A DNA stretch of 60,900 nt from Caryophanales bacterium UBA6877. GTDB lineage: Bacteria; Bacillota_I; Bacilli_A; RFN20; CAG-826. Under the pieces are notes generated by a model. It searched no databases. It was not told the origin of the DNA and worked only from the letters and a program-made list of their open reading frames with translations. Below, in pieces: positions 1-9,445 of this stretch (positions are counted from its first letter, which is position 1; each line of letters opens with the position of its first letter). The translations under genes were made by a program, and so were the position numbers. The stretch spans positions 52,777 through 113,676 of the forward strand of contig DKCJ01000020.1 of NCBI GenBank assembly GCA_002451465.1. Reading direction: 5' to 3'.

Positions 1-2435
1 TTTTCATCACGTTCTTTTATTATGCTTTCTGAAACATTTGCATTAATTTTATCAATCAAATTAAAAGGCATATAAATATTATTTCCTTCAGGAACATAAT
101 AGTCTCTTGAAATATTTATATTTGGAACTTTTAAATTAATATTAGATTTTTTAAGTTCAATGATGTATTTTGATAATTTTTCATCATTTTTAGTTATTTG
201 AGAATTTAAAATTGCCGTATAAAATTCCATTGGATAATAAGATTTTAAATATAAAGTTTGGGCGGTAATCATTGCATAAGCTACAGCATGCGATTTATTA
301 AAACCATATTCAGCAAATTTAGAAATGGTCTCAAAAACCTTATTAATTACATCAACTTTATGACCTTTTTTAAGAGCGCCAGAAATAAATTTTGCTTTCA
401 TAGCTTCCATTTTCGTCTTATCTTTTTTAGAACAAGCTTTCCTTAAATTATCAGCTTCAGCAAAAGTAAATCCAGCAAAATCTTGCGATGCAATCATAAT
501 TTGTTCTTGATAAATAAAGATACCATAAGTATCTTTTAAAGAATGGATTAAAGAATTATCGATATATGTAACTTCTTCTTTTCCATTTAAGCGATTTGCA
601 AAAACACCTAAATTAACACGTGGACCAGGTCTATCAAGTGAAATAAATGCCGTTAATTCACTAAAATTTCTAGGCTTAAAATAATTTAATGCGCTACTTG
701 CTGCGCTTGTATCCATTTGGAATACACCCATCAAAAGTTCTTTTTGAATCGGTTCATAAATTTTTGGATTATCTAAATCAATATTTTTTAAGTCTACATC
801 AATATTTTTATAAAACTTAATTAATTTTAAAGTATTATCAATTGTAGTAAGGTTTATTAAACCTAAAATATCCATTTTTAAAAAACCTTCTTCTTCAAGG
901 TAGTCTTTTTCGTATTGAGTAATATAACCAATATTATCTTTAAATAATGGTATTGAATTTATTAATGGGGTGTTATTTAAAATAACACCAGCCGCATGCA
1001 TACCTCTTTGTCTTGCTAATCCTTCAATTAAGTGTGCTCGCTTAACAAGTGTTTTTATTTTTTCATCATCATCAACGATATTTTTAAACTTTGAGTTGTT
1101 TTTATAAGTTTCTACAAGATTTACTTGTTTATTGTTTTTATCAATTATTAATTTTGTTAATTCAGAAACATCCTTATCTTCAAAACTATAAATTCTTCCA
1201 ATATCTCTTAAAGCTTGTTTTGCAAGAATTGTTTGAATAGTAGCAATATTTGCAACTCTATCTAAACCATATTTTTCTTTTAAATAGATAACAACAAGGT
1301 CACGTTTAGTGTCACCAAAATCAATATCGATATCAGGCATTGATTGTCGGCTAGGATTTAAAAATCTCTCAAATAATAAATTATATTTTATTGGATCTAC
1401 TTCCGTTATATTTAAGACATAAGATATTAAACAACCAGCAGCCGAACCTCTTCCAGGTCCAACAGGAATATTGTGTGTTTTAGCATAATTTACATAATCT
1501 TGAACAATCAAAAAATAATCACAATAACCCATTTGTTTAATAATTTTAAATTCATAATTTAATCTATTTCGATAGATTTTTTGGGTATTTAAATTTATTT
1601 TTCGATTTATTAAACCTTCTTTTATTTTTTTAATTAATTCATTTTCTGAATTATTTTCACCATCGTCAATAGGATAATGTAACATTTCTCCACGTTTTTT
1701 ATTTAATTCAAAATTTATTTTATTAACAATTTCATTAATAGAATCAAGTTCAGCAGTAGTGTAAAATTTTTTAAGTTCTTCATCAGTTTTTAAATGATAA
1801 AAACTTTTATTTGGCTTATAGCTGATATCTAATTTTGTATTGTTTTTTATGGCATTTAAAATATCTAAAACAATTGCATCATCTTTTTTAATGTATTTCG
1901 TTAAAGAGTGGGCAATTGTTTTATAACAAAACTTATTTGCAAAATTACGTATTAGTTCATAGTGAGAAATTAAAGATTCATCAAAAAACTCTAAACCAAT
2001 ATAAAAATCATCAGGATTAATAGTACGAGCAATACTTGAAACTTTATTTTTAAATTCATCATTAATATTATTAAATAATGGAGAACTAGAACATAAAATT
2101 ACAACTAAACCATCAATATTTTCTTTAAAATTTAATAAAGTTAATTCATTAGAGCTAAAAAGTAATGATAGTTTTGAAAGATTCTTATAACCATCTTCGT
2201 TTTTTATAAGGAAGGTAAATAGTACATTTTCTATAATTAAATCCATTCCAAAAATAGGCTTTATATTATATTTTTTTGAAAGTTTATCAAATTCTGGAAG
2301 GCCCATCAAAATATTTTTATCAGTTAAAGCAATACATTTAACATTATTTTTATAAACAATTGATAAAAACTTTTCGAGTAAAATTCCACTTTCTAAAAAT
2401 GAATATTGACTATATAAATGGAGTGGAAAATACAT
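1..2435 (-). CDS. dnaE: DNA polymerase III subunit alpha, DnaE type (3' end beyond window)
   Basis: This is the replicative polymerase catalytic subunit, read on the minus strand from an ATG at 2435 and running off the left edge; about 811 codons are visible. The polymerase core is recognisable by PDIDIDFGDTKRD near residue 366 (catalytic aspartates), the GPGRGSAAG motif before it and a RPGP motif further on. The N-terminal PHP domain looks degenerate: the usual HxH motif reads HLY and the usual TDH reads TDK, so PHP metal binding is probably lost. The start overlaps the stop of the upstream gene by one base (TAATG), implying translational coupling. It lacks the exonuclease insertion of PolC, so it is DnaE. 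Confidence 0.95.
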   Translation of the reverse strand, partial: MYFPLHLYSQYSFLESGILLEKFLSIVYKNNVKCIALTDKNILMGLPEFDKLSKKYNIKPIFGMDLIIENVLFTFLIKNEDGYKNLSKLSLLFSSNELTLLNFKENIDGLVVILCSSSPLFNNINDEFKNKVSSIARTINPDDFYIGLEFFDESLISHYELIRNFANKFCYKTIAHSLTKYIKKDDAIVLDILNAIKNNTKLDISYKPNKSFYHLKTDEELKKFYTTAELDSINEIVNKINFELNKKRGEMLHYPIDDGENNSENELIKKIKEGLINRKINLNTQKIYRNRLNYEFKIIKQMGYCDYFLIVQDYVNYAKTHNIPVGPGRGSAAGCLISYVLNITEVDPIKYNLLFERFLNPSRQSMPDIDIDFGDTKRDLVVIYLKEKYGLDRVANIATIQTILAKQALRDIGRIYSFEDKDVSELTKLIIDKNNKQVNLVETYKNNSKFKNIVDDDEKIKTLVKRAHLIEGLARQRGMHAAGVILNNTPLINSIPLFKDNIGYITQYEKDYLEEEGFLKMDILGLINLTTIDNTLKLIKFYKNIDVDLKNIDLDNPKIYEPIQKELLMGVFQMDTSAASSALNYFKPRNFSELTAFISLDRPGPRVNLGVFANRLNGKEEVTYIDNSLIHSLKDTYGIFIYQEQIMIASQDFAGFTFAEADNLRKACSKKDKTKMEAMKAKFISGALKKGHKVDVINKVFETISKFAEYGFNKSHAVAYAMITAQTLYLKSYYPMEFYTAILNSQITKNDEKLSKYIIELKKSNINLKVPNINISRDYYVPEGNNIYMPFNLIDKINANVSESIIKERDE

Positions 2436-3436
2436 TATTTTTCTCCTTTAATAACGACCTCATCCAATCTTTTTAATAATTTTGGTAATTCAGTTAAATC
2501 TTTAATTTGTGCACCGGCAGCTTGATTATGTCCGCCACCTTTAAACTCTTTAGCAACTTGATTAACTCGATAATTTCGACTTCTTAAAGATACTCTAAAA
2601 CATGGTTCAGTAATATCTTCCGTAACTGAAATCCATATATTAATACCTTTATAATTTGAAAAGAAATTCACATATTCTTTTCCTTGATCACAAGTTATTC
2701 CAAGATTTGTTAAGTCTTTTTGTGTTAAAACATAGTAACAAACGCCATGTTTAGTAATTTTAAAATTTGAAATTACAAATTTTATGAAATCAAGAGATTT
2801 CATATCTTTTGTATACATATCTTCATAAAGTTTTGTAAGATTAAAACCTTTATTTAATAACTCTGCACCAATTTCAAGCGTAAAAGGAGAAGTGGAACCA
2901 AAAAGAAATCTTCCATTATCACCAACCATTCCAATATAAAGATAATGTGCAGCTTTTTTACTTAATGTATAACCTTTTTTTTCAAAATATAAGAGCATTG
3001 CCGCGACTATTTCAGAACATGATGATTTCTCAGTTTGAACAAGACAATCATTGTAAACAACTTCTTCACATGGATGGTGATCAATTTTAAAAATATAATC
3101 AGCTTTTTCAAATCGTGGATCAGCAATACGTTTTTTATCACCAACATCGCATATTATTGCTAAAAAAGGTTCACAAGAAATATAATTATCACTAAGTTTA
3201 TTAACTTCAGGAAATAAATTTCCTGAAAAAACCACATGATTATCACCAGCAGTTCTAATTTCTTTATCCTTAAAATTTTCTTTCAACCAAGTTTCAAGAC
3301 CAAATTGGCAACCTAAAGCATCAAAATCAGGCATAATATGTCTAAAAATGATAATTCTTTTATATTTTTTAATCTTTTTTAAAATTTCATTGTAAAACTT
3401 TTTATTCTTTTTAAACTCTTCTTTTATAAAATTCAT
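2435..3436 (-). CDS. nrnA: DHH-family phosphoesterase, NrnA-like oligoribonuclease / pAp phosphatase
   Basis: This is a cytoplasmic metal-dependent phosphoesterase of the DHH/DHHA1 family. NrnA members degrade 2-5 nt RNAs and dephosphorylate pAp. Metal ligands are visible in order: HIMPDFDA (residues 33-40), the aspartate in ICDVGD (97), the DHH triad in IDHHP (119-121) and the aspartate in GMVGDNG (173). The C-terminal DHHA1 substrate-binding motif GGGH lies at 300-303. The length of 333 residues fits family members (about 310-340). It lies 10 bases after ackA and overlaps dnaE by one base, so the three genes probably form a minus-strand operon. The exact substrate is not shown by sequence; a c-di-AMP/pApA role is possible. 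Confidence 0.85.
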   Translation of the reverse strand: MNFIKEEFKKNKKFYNEILKKIKKYKRIIIFRHIMPDFDALGCQFGLETWLKENFKDKEIRTAGDNHVVFSGNLFPEVNKLSDNYISCEPFLAIICDVGDKKRIADPRFEKADYIFKIDHHPCEEVVYNDCLVQTEKSSCSEIVAAMLLYFEKKGYTLSKKAAHYLYIGMVGDNGRFLFGSTSPFTLEIGAELLNKGFNLTKLYEDMYTKDMKSLDFIKFVISNFKITKHGVCYYVLTQKDLTNLGITCDQGKEYVNFFSNYKGINIWISVTEDITEPCFRVSLRSRNYRVNQVAKEFKGGGHNQAAGAQIKDLTELPKLLKRLDEVVIKGEK

Positions 3437-3446
3437 CTTTGATTCC

Positions 3447-4643
3447 TTATTTTAAAAGCATATTATAAGCATCACGAGCAATCATTACTTCTTCATTTGT
3501 TGGAATAACAGCAACTTTTATCTTTGAATCTTCATTTGATAACAAGCCTTCTTTTCCGCCAAATAATGACTTATTTTTTTCATCACTATAGGTAATACCA
3601 AGAGCTTCTTTTACATTATCTAATACAAGTTTACGATAGAAGGCGCTATTTTCACCAATACCAGCAGAGAAAATGATTAAATCACATCCTCCGAGTCTAA
3701 CATAATATTGACCAATGAAATCAGCTACTCTTCTTGCCCATAAAGCATTTGTTAATTTAGCTTGCTTACTTCCTTTATCAGCAGCACTTTCTAAGTCTCT
3801 TGTATCATCACTAATTCCAGAAACACCCTTTAATCCTGATTTTTTACTAAATTCTTGGAATACAGTTTCAACGTCTTTTCCAGTTTGTTTACAAACATAA
3901 TAGAAAACGGATGGATCAAGATCACCTGTTCTTGTTCCCATCATAATTCCACCAGTTGGAGTTAAGCCCATTGAAGTTGCAAGACTTTTACCATCTTTAA
4001 CGGCAGTAATAGAGGCGCCACTTCCTAAATGACAAATAATAATTCTTGAATGAATATCGTTATTTACGTATTTAAGACCTTTTTCGCTTAAATATTTATG
4101 GCTTGTACCATGTGCACCATAACGATAAATTAAATATTTCTCGGTATATTCGTAAGGAATAGGGAATGTTTTATCAACTTCATCCATAGTCTGATGGAAA
4201 GCAGTATCAAATGAACAAATTCCTGGAGTATTTGGTAAAACTTTTTGGAATGCTCTAATTCCAGTCAATTCAGCCGCATTATGATTAGGTGATAGTGGAA
4301 TTAAAGATTCAATTTTTGCTAAGACTTCATCACTAATTATTGCTGATGAAGAAAAATAAGGACCACCTTGAACTATACGATGTCCAGTTGCCTTAATTTC
4401 ATCATATGATTTAATAATTCCATCCTTAATTAAAGCATCCATAACTAATTTAACAGCTACTGAATGATCTTTAACTGGTAAAACTTCCTTATTAACTTTT
4501 GAATTAAATTTAACGGTAAAAATACCATCATCATGACCAATTCTTTCGACAATACCAGAACAAATAACTTTTTCTTCGGGCATTTCATATAATTTAAATT
4601 TTAAACTGCTGCTACCAGCATTGACTGCCATTACTTTTGACAT
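3447..4643 (-). CDS. ackA: acetate kinase
   Basis: This enzyme interconverts acetyl phosphate plus ADP with acetate plus ATP, the substrate-level phosphorylation step of acetate fermentation, in the cytoplasm. The 398-residue product is full length. Signatures are NAGSSSLKF (residues 8-16), GHRIVQGG (87-94), the catalytic aspartate in SFDTAFH (144-150), GAHGTSH (176-182), a phosphate-binding HLGSGAS motif, and a C-terminal NEEVMIARDA. The start is supported by an AAGGAG Shine-Dalgarno sequence about 8 bases upstream on the minus strand. No phosphotransacetylase gene lies in the window. It is the first gene of the ackA-nrnA-dnaE run; the upstream gap to the MATE gene is about 100 bases and AT-rich. 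Confidence 0.97.
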   Translation of the reverse strand: MSKVMAVNAGSSSLKFKLYEMPEEKVICSGIVERIGHDDGIFTVKFNSKVNKEVLPVKDHSVAVKLVMDALIKDGIIKSYDEIKATGHRIVQGGPYFSSSAIISDEVLAKIESLIPLSPNHNAAELTGIRAFQKVLPNTPGICSFDTAFHQTMDEVDKTFPIPYEYTEKYLIYRYGAHGTSHKYLSEKGLKYVNNDIHSRIIICHLGSGASITAVKDGKSLATSMGLTPTGGIMMGTRTGDLDPSVFYYVCKQTGKDVETVFQEFSKKSGLKGVSGISDDTRDLESAADKGSKQAKLTNALWARRVADFIGQYYVRLGGCDLIIFSAGIGENSAFYRKLVLDNVKEALGITYSDEKNKSLFGGKEGLLSNEDSKIKVAVIPTNEEVMIARDAYNMLLK

Positions 4644-4746
4644 AAATAATCTCCTTAAAGTTCTTCTTTATTATATTATCTAAAAAGGCTATTTCATACT
4701 AAAAACTAATGAAAATTATTATAAATTATAAAGAAATGTAAGAATA

Positions 4747-6198
4747 CTATCTAATTCTTTTAGTTAATTTATATCTAGGATTAAAATAAATATATTTTGC
4801 TAAACCAATAAATAATGTAATAGTTGACGCAATCCACGCACCAATATCAGCACCCATTAAAACAAGATAAGATAAATCACTTGTTGGATTAGTTGGATTA
4901 ACAAGACTTGGTAAAAATAAAGAAATTAAAACTCTTGAAACAAGCTCAAAACAGCCAGCTAAGAACGGAAATAGAGGTTTTTCAATTCCTTGAAGAACAT
5001 TTCTTCCAAGACATAACCAACCCAAAAAGAAATACAAAGGAAGATTAACGTACATATAATACGTACCATATTTAATAGTATTTGCGTTTATATTATTTGG
5101 ATTTAAGAAAATATATAAAAACGCACCTTTAATACATAATAAGAATCCTAAAATACTAGTCATAACGCAAACAACCGTTGTAATTAATATACCTCTTGTA
5201 CATCCTTTTCTCACTCTTTCATATTCTCCAGCACCTAAATTTTGTCCAGAAAATGAAAGCATTGCCGTTCCAATACCATTTGGAATACATATAAATGATG
5301 TAATTAATTTATTTGCAGCACCATAACCTAGTTGTGCTGGTTGAGTAGGATCATTATTTGCTAAATCAAATTTTACGACAGCACCTTGCATAATAATAAT
5401 TCCAATTGCTAAAACACTAAATTGTAAGCCAAGAGGAATACCATTTTTAAGGTGTTGGAAAGCATATTTCCAATCAATCTTTAAATCACTAAATTTTATT
5501 CTTAAATAATCATATTTTTTATATGAATAAATAAAACATAAAACTCCTGATATAAATTGCGAAATAATTGTGGCAAATGCAGCTCCAAAAACACCCCAAT
5601 CAAAAGTAACAATAAATAATAAATCAAGGAAAATGTTTAAAATAACACTTAAAAATAAAAATACTAAAGGAGTAATTGAGTCGCCAACTGCACGTAATAC
5701 ACTACTAAATAAGTTAAAAAATAAAAGAGCAATTGTTCCTAAAAAATAAACAAAAATATATGTATAAGCATATTGATAAACGGAACTATCTTTTGTTATA
5801 TTTATTGACTCAAGCATGAAATCAATCGATAATATCGCAACAATTGTTAATATAACACCAATAATAAAAGTTAAAACAACTTGAATAGCATATGATTGTC
5901 TTATCTTATCTTTATCATAAGCACCAAATGCTTTGGCAGTAATAGCACTAAAACCAGCCGAACATCCAAATCCAAATTGTAAAATAATGAAAGTTAAACA
6001 ACTAACATCATTAATTCCAGCAATTTCATCTGGACCTAAATTTTGTCCTGCGATTGCCGCATCAGTAATTGTATAAATTTGTTGTAATAAAAGTGATAAT
6101 AAAATAGGAATACTGAATACAATAATACTTTCAGTAATATTTCCTTTAGTTAAATCAATAGGTTTAAAAATGTTTTTAATTCTCTCTAAAATACGCAT
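4747..6198 (-). CDS. MATE family multidrug/cation antiporter
   Basis: This is an integral membrane exporter of the MATE (NorM/DinF-like) family, normally 12 transmembrane helices exporting organic cations or toxins with sodium or proton symport. The protein is hydrophobic throughout and opens with the typical amphipathic segment ending in the sequence DLTKGNITESIIVFSIPILL, followed by QQIYTITDAAIAGQ, a hallmark of helix 1-2 in this family. The start is set at the ATG at 6198 (483 residues), preceded by AAAGG at short spacing; an in-frame TTG six codons upstream has no ribosome site. It stands alone, divergent from the GH77-like gene at 6303. The substrate is unknown. Confidence 0.9.
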   Translation of the reverse strand: MRILERIKNIFKPIDLTKGNITESIIVFSIPILLSLLLQQIYTITDAAIAGQNLGPDEIAGINDVSCLTFIILQFGFGCSAGFSAITAKAFGAYDKDKIRQSYAIQVVLTFIIGVILTIVAILSIDFMLESINITKDSSVYQYAYTYIFVYFLGTIALLFFNLFSSVLRAVGDSITPLVFLFLSVILNIFLDLLFIVTFDWGVFGAAFATIISQFISGVLCFIYSYKKYDYLRIKFSDLKIDWKYAFQHLKNGIPLGLQFSVLAIGIIIMQGAVVKFDLANNDPTQPAQLGYGAANKLITSFICIPNGIGTAMLSFSGQNLGAGEYERVRKGCTRGILITTVVCVMTSILGFLLCIKGAFLYIFLNPNNINANTIKYGTYYMYVNLPLYFFLGWLCLGRNVLQGIEKPLFPFLAGCFELVSRVLISLFLPSLVNPTNPTSDLSYLVLMGADIGAWIASTITLFIGLAKYIYFNPRYKLTKRIR

Positions 6199-6266
6199 GA
6201 CCTTTATTCTAGTCAAAAAAATTAATGTTTCAAGAAAAATGAATTATATTTTTTTAAAAATAATAT

Positions 6267-6295
6267 TTGGATTTTAAGCCTATTTACTAGATAAT
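6267..6295 (+). promoter_or_regulatory. sigma-A promoter of the GH77-like gene, probably leaderless
   Basis: TTGGAT (6267-6272) and GATAAT (6290-6295) are separated by 17 bases. Transcription should begin around 6302, essentially at the ATG at 6303, and no Shine-Dalgarno sequence is present, so the mRNA is predicted to be leaderless. Confidence 0.55.
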
Positions 6296-6302
6296 TATTT
6301 AT

Positions 6303-7796
6303 ATGAAAGAAAGCGGAATTCTTTTACATATATCTTCTTTACCAAATAAATATGGAATAGGATCAATTGGTAAAGGTGCTTATAAATTTGTTGATTGGCT
6401 AAAGGAATGCGGTTTTAGTAGATGGGAAATTTTACCTTTAAATCCAGCTGGACCTGCAAATTCTCCATACCAAACAAATAGTGCTTTTGGATTCAATATT
6501 TCATTTATTGATTTAGATTTATTGATTGATGAAGGATTACTAAAAAAAATAGATTTACGTGGTTTATTTTTTGGTAAAAACCCTGAATTTGTTGATTATA
6601 AGGCTATATGGAACACAAGAAAACAAATTTTATACAAAGCATATAAAAGATTTGATAAAACATCTCGTGAATTTAAAAATTTTAAAGAAGACCATGATTA
6701 TCAAGAATTTGCTTTATATATGACAATAAAAGACATTAATAATAATAAACCTTGGTATGATTGGTCTATAGAATATCGTATTTTTACTCCTTTAGTTAGG
6801 GACTATATTTTAAAAAAATATTATAAAAAATATGAATTTTATGTTTTTACACAATATATTTTTTTAAAGCAATGGAGAACCTTAAAAAAATACGCTAATA
6901 ATAAAGGGATCAAAATTGTTGGATGCGTTCCTTATTATTTATCATATGATAGTGTTGAATTTTATTTTCATCCAGATTTATTTTTGGTTGGAAAAAATAA
7001 CGCTTTAGAATACATTAGCGGTTATCCAAGTGATGCTTATAATAAAGTTGGGCAGCGTTGGGGAAATCCACTTTACGATTGGTCTTATATGAAAGCTAAT
7101 AATTATAAATGGTGGAATGAAAGAATAAGTAAAGCTCTTAAACTTTATGACTATGTAGTCCTTAATCATTTCCGAGGTTTTTATCAATTTTATGCTATGC
7201 CATTTTCCTTTATGGATAGTAGCAAAGGATTTTTTATGGAAGGTCCAAGACTCGATTTCTTTAAAGATAAAAAGAATTTACCACTTATAGCATCTGGTGT
7301 TGGTTTAAAAGACGAACACGTCGCACGTTTCATCAAAGAATGTGGTTATCCAGATATTAGAATGTTATTATTTGGCTTAAATAATATTCCTGAAAATATT
7401 CATAATCCAATTAACTACAACGAAAAAACAATTGCGTATTCTACAAATCACGACTCCATGCCATTAAAAGGCTTCATTAAAGACAATTTTAATGAAAATT
7501 TATTTAATCAAATAGAAACATTAGCAAATAATTTTGATATTCAATTTGAAAAAGAAAAAATTTCTATTAAATATCTTTTTGATGTCTTAATAAAGATATT
7601 ATATAAATCTAATGCAGGTTGCATTATGCTACAACTTCAAGATATTTTAATGCAAGATAAAGGTTCTAGAATGAATACCCCTGGTGTTGTTAATAAAACA
7701 AACTGGTGTTATAGGATAACTTCAATTGACCTTGAAGATGATTATACAATTAAAAAATTTAAAGAATTAAATAAAAAATACGAACGATCAATCTAA
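6303..7796 (+). CDS. GH77 (4-alpha-glucanotransferase) paralogue with lost catalytic residues
   Basis: The 497-residue protein aligns end to end with MalQ (amylomaltase) starting with the family opening (GILLHISSLPNKYGIG) and keeping GQRWGNPLYDW. The active site, however, is altered. The nucleophile motif RIDHFRGF reads VLNHFRGF, with Asn288 (codon AAT) in place of the catalytic Asp. The acid/base motif AEDLG reads ASGVG, with Ser331 for Glu. GDxPIYV reads GCVPYYL. Only the third aspartate (TNHD, Asp384) remains. The frame is intact and length normal, so it is probably a maintained non-catalytic protein, perhaps glucan-binding or a partner of the active MalQ at 9446. Its end overlaps the convergent amylase gene by 9 bases. 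Confidence 0.85.
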   Translation: MKESGILLHISSLPNKYGIGSIGKGAYKFVDWLKECGFSRWEILPLNPAGPANSPYQTNSAFGFNISFIDLDLLIDEGLLKKIDLRGLFFGKNPEFVDYKAIWNTRKQILYKAYKRFDKTSREFKNFKEDHDYQEFALYMTIKDINNNKPWYDWSIEYRIFTPLVRDYILKKYYKKYEFYVFTQYIFLKQWRTLKKYANNKGIKIVGCVPYYLSYDSVEFYFHPDLFLVGKNNALEYISGYPSDAYNKVGQRWGNPLYDWSYMKANNYKWWNERISKALKLYDYVVLNHFRGFYQFYAMPFSFMDSSKGFFMEGPRLDFFKDKKNLPLIASGVGLKDEHVARFIKECGYPDIRMLLFGLNNIPENIHNPINYNEKTIAYSTNHDSMPLKGFIKDNFNENLFNQIETLANNFDIQFEKEKISIKYLFDVLIKILYKSNAGCIMLQLQDILMQDKGSRMNTPGVVNKTNWCYRITSIDLEDDYTIKKFKELNKKYERSI

Positions 7797-9083
7797 TTTA
7801 TCAAGATATAATGGATAATTGAATTTTATCGTATGATTTCGAATTATAATTTTTTCATTGTTTAAAAGGTTAATATAATTCCCATCTTCTAGTAGATTTG
7901 AATTAATAGTAATTGGGTTCTCAGTTAAATTAAATAAACCAATTATTGGTTGTTGATTTTTATAAATATTTTTGAAAGCTAGAACTTTTTCATGTACATC
8001 TAAACAATCGCTTTGGATTAACTCTTCATTTATAGGATCTTTTTTTAGTTCAACTAACTTTTTTATAAAATTAAAATAGTTTAAATCAACAACATTTGTT
8101 GAAATTAAATCTTTTTCAAATAAATTAGGTAGTTTGTATTCTTTCGTTTCTTGACCACCATAAATAAAGCCACTTCCTTTAATAAAAAAGATAAAGGCAT
8201 TTAAGTTCATTCTTAATGGATCATAATTTGTAAAAGACGCTATACGAGCAATATCATGATTTTCTAAAGTCCCAATTTTTAAAGCATTAGTTGGAAGACT
8301 GATATTCTCATAAAGAAACGATTTTTTATAAAAATCTAAATTAATATCACCTTTTTTAAGTAAAAAATCACGTAATAAATAGTAATTAGAATATCTATAA
8401 AGCAAATCAAAGCCATCTTTAAAAAGCTCAGAATCTGAGCAACAATTTCCCCCTTTTCCACGAACATAATTTGCAAATTCAGGTTCAACAGCTTCAGCAA
8501 GAAGAATAATATTTTTATTTATTTTTCTTAATTTTGGAAATGCATATTTATAAAATTCATTAGTTAAAAAACTTGCAACATCAAAACGATAACCATCAAT
8601 ACCAAGATTCAAATAATATTCCAATACATTTGTAACATAGTTAATTAATGGTAGATTATTAGTATAGTTTAAGTCATAAACATCGGACCAATCACCAAAA
8701 TGATTCGCAAAATCCCCATTTTCATCATGATAATAAAATTCTGGATGCTCTTTTAATAAATTGTTATCACGAGAAGTGTGATTAAAAACGACATCCATAA
8801 TTACTAGCATGTCTCTATTATGAATTTCTTTAATTAAATCTTTAAAATCATCTAAGGTTCCAAGTTCAGGATTTATTTTATAGTAATCTTTAATTGCATA
8901 TGGAGAGCCTAAAGTACCTTTTCTTCCTAATTTTCCAATTTCATTAATTGGAAGAAGTTGTATTACTTTTACGCCAATGCTTTTTATATAGTCTAACTTA
9001 TTTATTAAAGCCTTAAATGTTCCTTCTTTGGTATAATTTCTTACATAAATTTGATAAAAAGTATATGTTTTAAGTTTGTTCAT
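7788..9083 (-). CDS. cytoplasmic GH13 alpha-amylase family glycosidase
   Basis: This glycoside hydrolase family 13 enzyme of 431 residues has no signal peptide, so it should act on imported maltodextrins in the cytoplasm. Conserved regions are visible: MDVVFNH (96-102), GYRFDVAS with nucleophile Asp168, LLAEAVE with acid/base Glu197, and ENHD with Asp276. The chosen start is the ATG at 9083, nine bases after AAAGGTG; an in-frame GTG four codons earlier lies inside that ribosome site and is unlikely. The beta-domain is short and no carbohydrate-binding module is seen. Specificity (alpha-1,4 endo or exo, or alpha-1,6) cannot be told. It is divergent from malQ and convergent with the inactive GH77 paralogue. 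Confidence 0.88.
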   Translation of the reverse strand: MNKLKTYTFYQIYVRNYTKEGTFKALINKLDYIKSIGVKVIQLLPINEIGKLGRKGTLGSPYAIKDYYKINPELGTLDDFKDLIKEIHNRDMLVIMDVVFNHTSRDNNLLKEHPEFYYHDENGDFANHFGDWSDVYDLNYTNNLPLINYVTNVLEYYLNLGIDGYRFDVASFLTNEFYKYAFPKLRKINKNIILLAEAVEPEFANYVRGKGGNCCSDSELFKDGFDLLYRYSNYYLLRDFLLKKGDINLDFYKKSFLYENISLPTNALKIGTLENHDIARIASFTNYDPLRMNLNAFIFFIKGSGFIYGGQETKEYKLPNLFEKDLISTNVVDLNYFNFIKKLVELKKDPINEELIQSDCLDVHEKVLAFKNIYKNQQPIIGLFNLTENPITINSNLLEDGNYINLLNNEKIIIRNHTIKFNYPLYLDKLD

Positions 9084-9391
9084 AATTTTAATCACCTTTT
9101 TTAGTTCTTATTAATTTTACTGAAAAATAAAAAATAAGCATTAAGAAATAATTTTTTTATTAAAAAAAGTTAAAAAATCAAATAATATTTGACATATTTT
9201 TTAAATAAATATGATTGTATCGTTATAAATTGATTTAAAAAGATTTATTATAAATATAATGGGCAATGACTATTTAATTTTAAAATTATGTAATTTTTTG
9301 ATAATTTATATTGTAAAAATATTTATTTTTTAAAATTATCGCGACACTATCAAACTAATTATATTTTTTATTTTTTTATATATGATTTTAA
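9084..9391. other. AT-rich divergent intergenic region
   Basis: About 300 bases between the amylase gene (leftward) and the malQ promoter hold no convincing ORF or RNA gene. A TTGACA at 9189-9194 is followed by TATGAT at 9210-9215, but with only 15 bases between them. The leftward promoter of the amylase gene must lie here, but no clear pair of boxes was found. Confidence 0.5.
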
Positions 9392-9434
9392 TTGCAAATA
9401 ATCTATATATATGAATATAATGGTAGCGCTTACA
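9392..9434 (+). promoter_or_regulatory. malQ promoter with overlapping cre/LacI-type operator
   Basis: TTGCAA (9392-9397) and TATAAT (9416-9421) are 18 bases apart. ATGGTAGCGCTTACA at 9420-9434 matches 14 of 15 positions of the CcpA cre consensus (WTGNAANCGNWNNCA) and has a palindromic AGCGCT core, as LacI-family operators do. It covers the last base of the -10 box and the predicted start site (about 9428), so binding would repress. The regulator could be CcpA or a MalR-like protein. The leader to the ATG at 9446 is about 18 bases and has no Shine-Dalgarno sequence. Confidence 0.6.
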
Positions 9435-9445
9435 AAATTAAAAAT

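Noticed and set aside
9189..9215. TTGACA and TATGAT as a promoter in the malQ upstream region
   Set aside because: The spacer is 15 bases and a better pair directly upstream of malQ (9392-9421) explains expression; it was not listed as a promoter.
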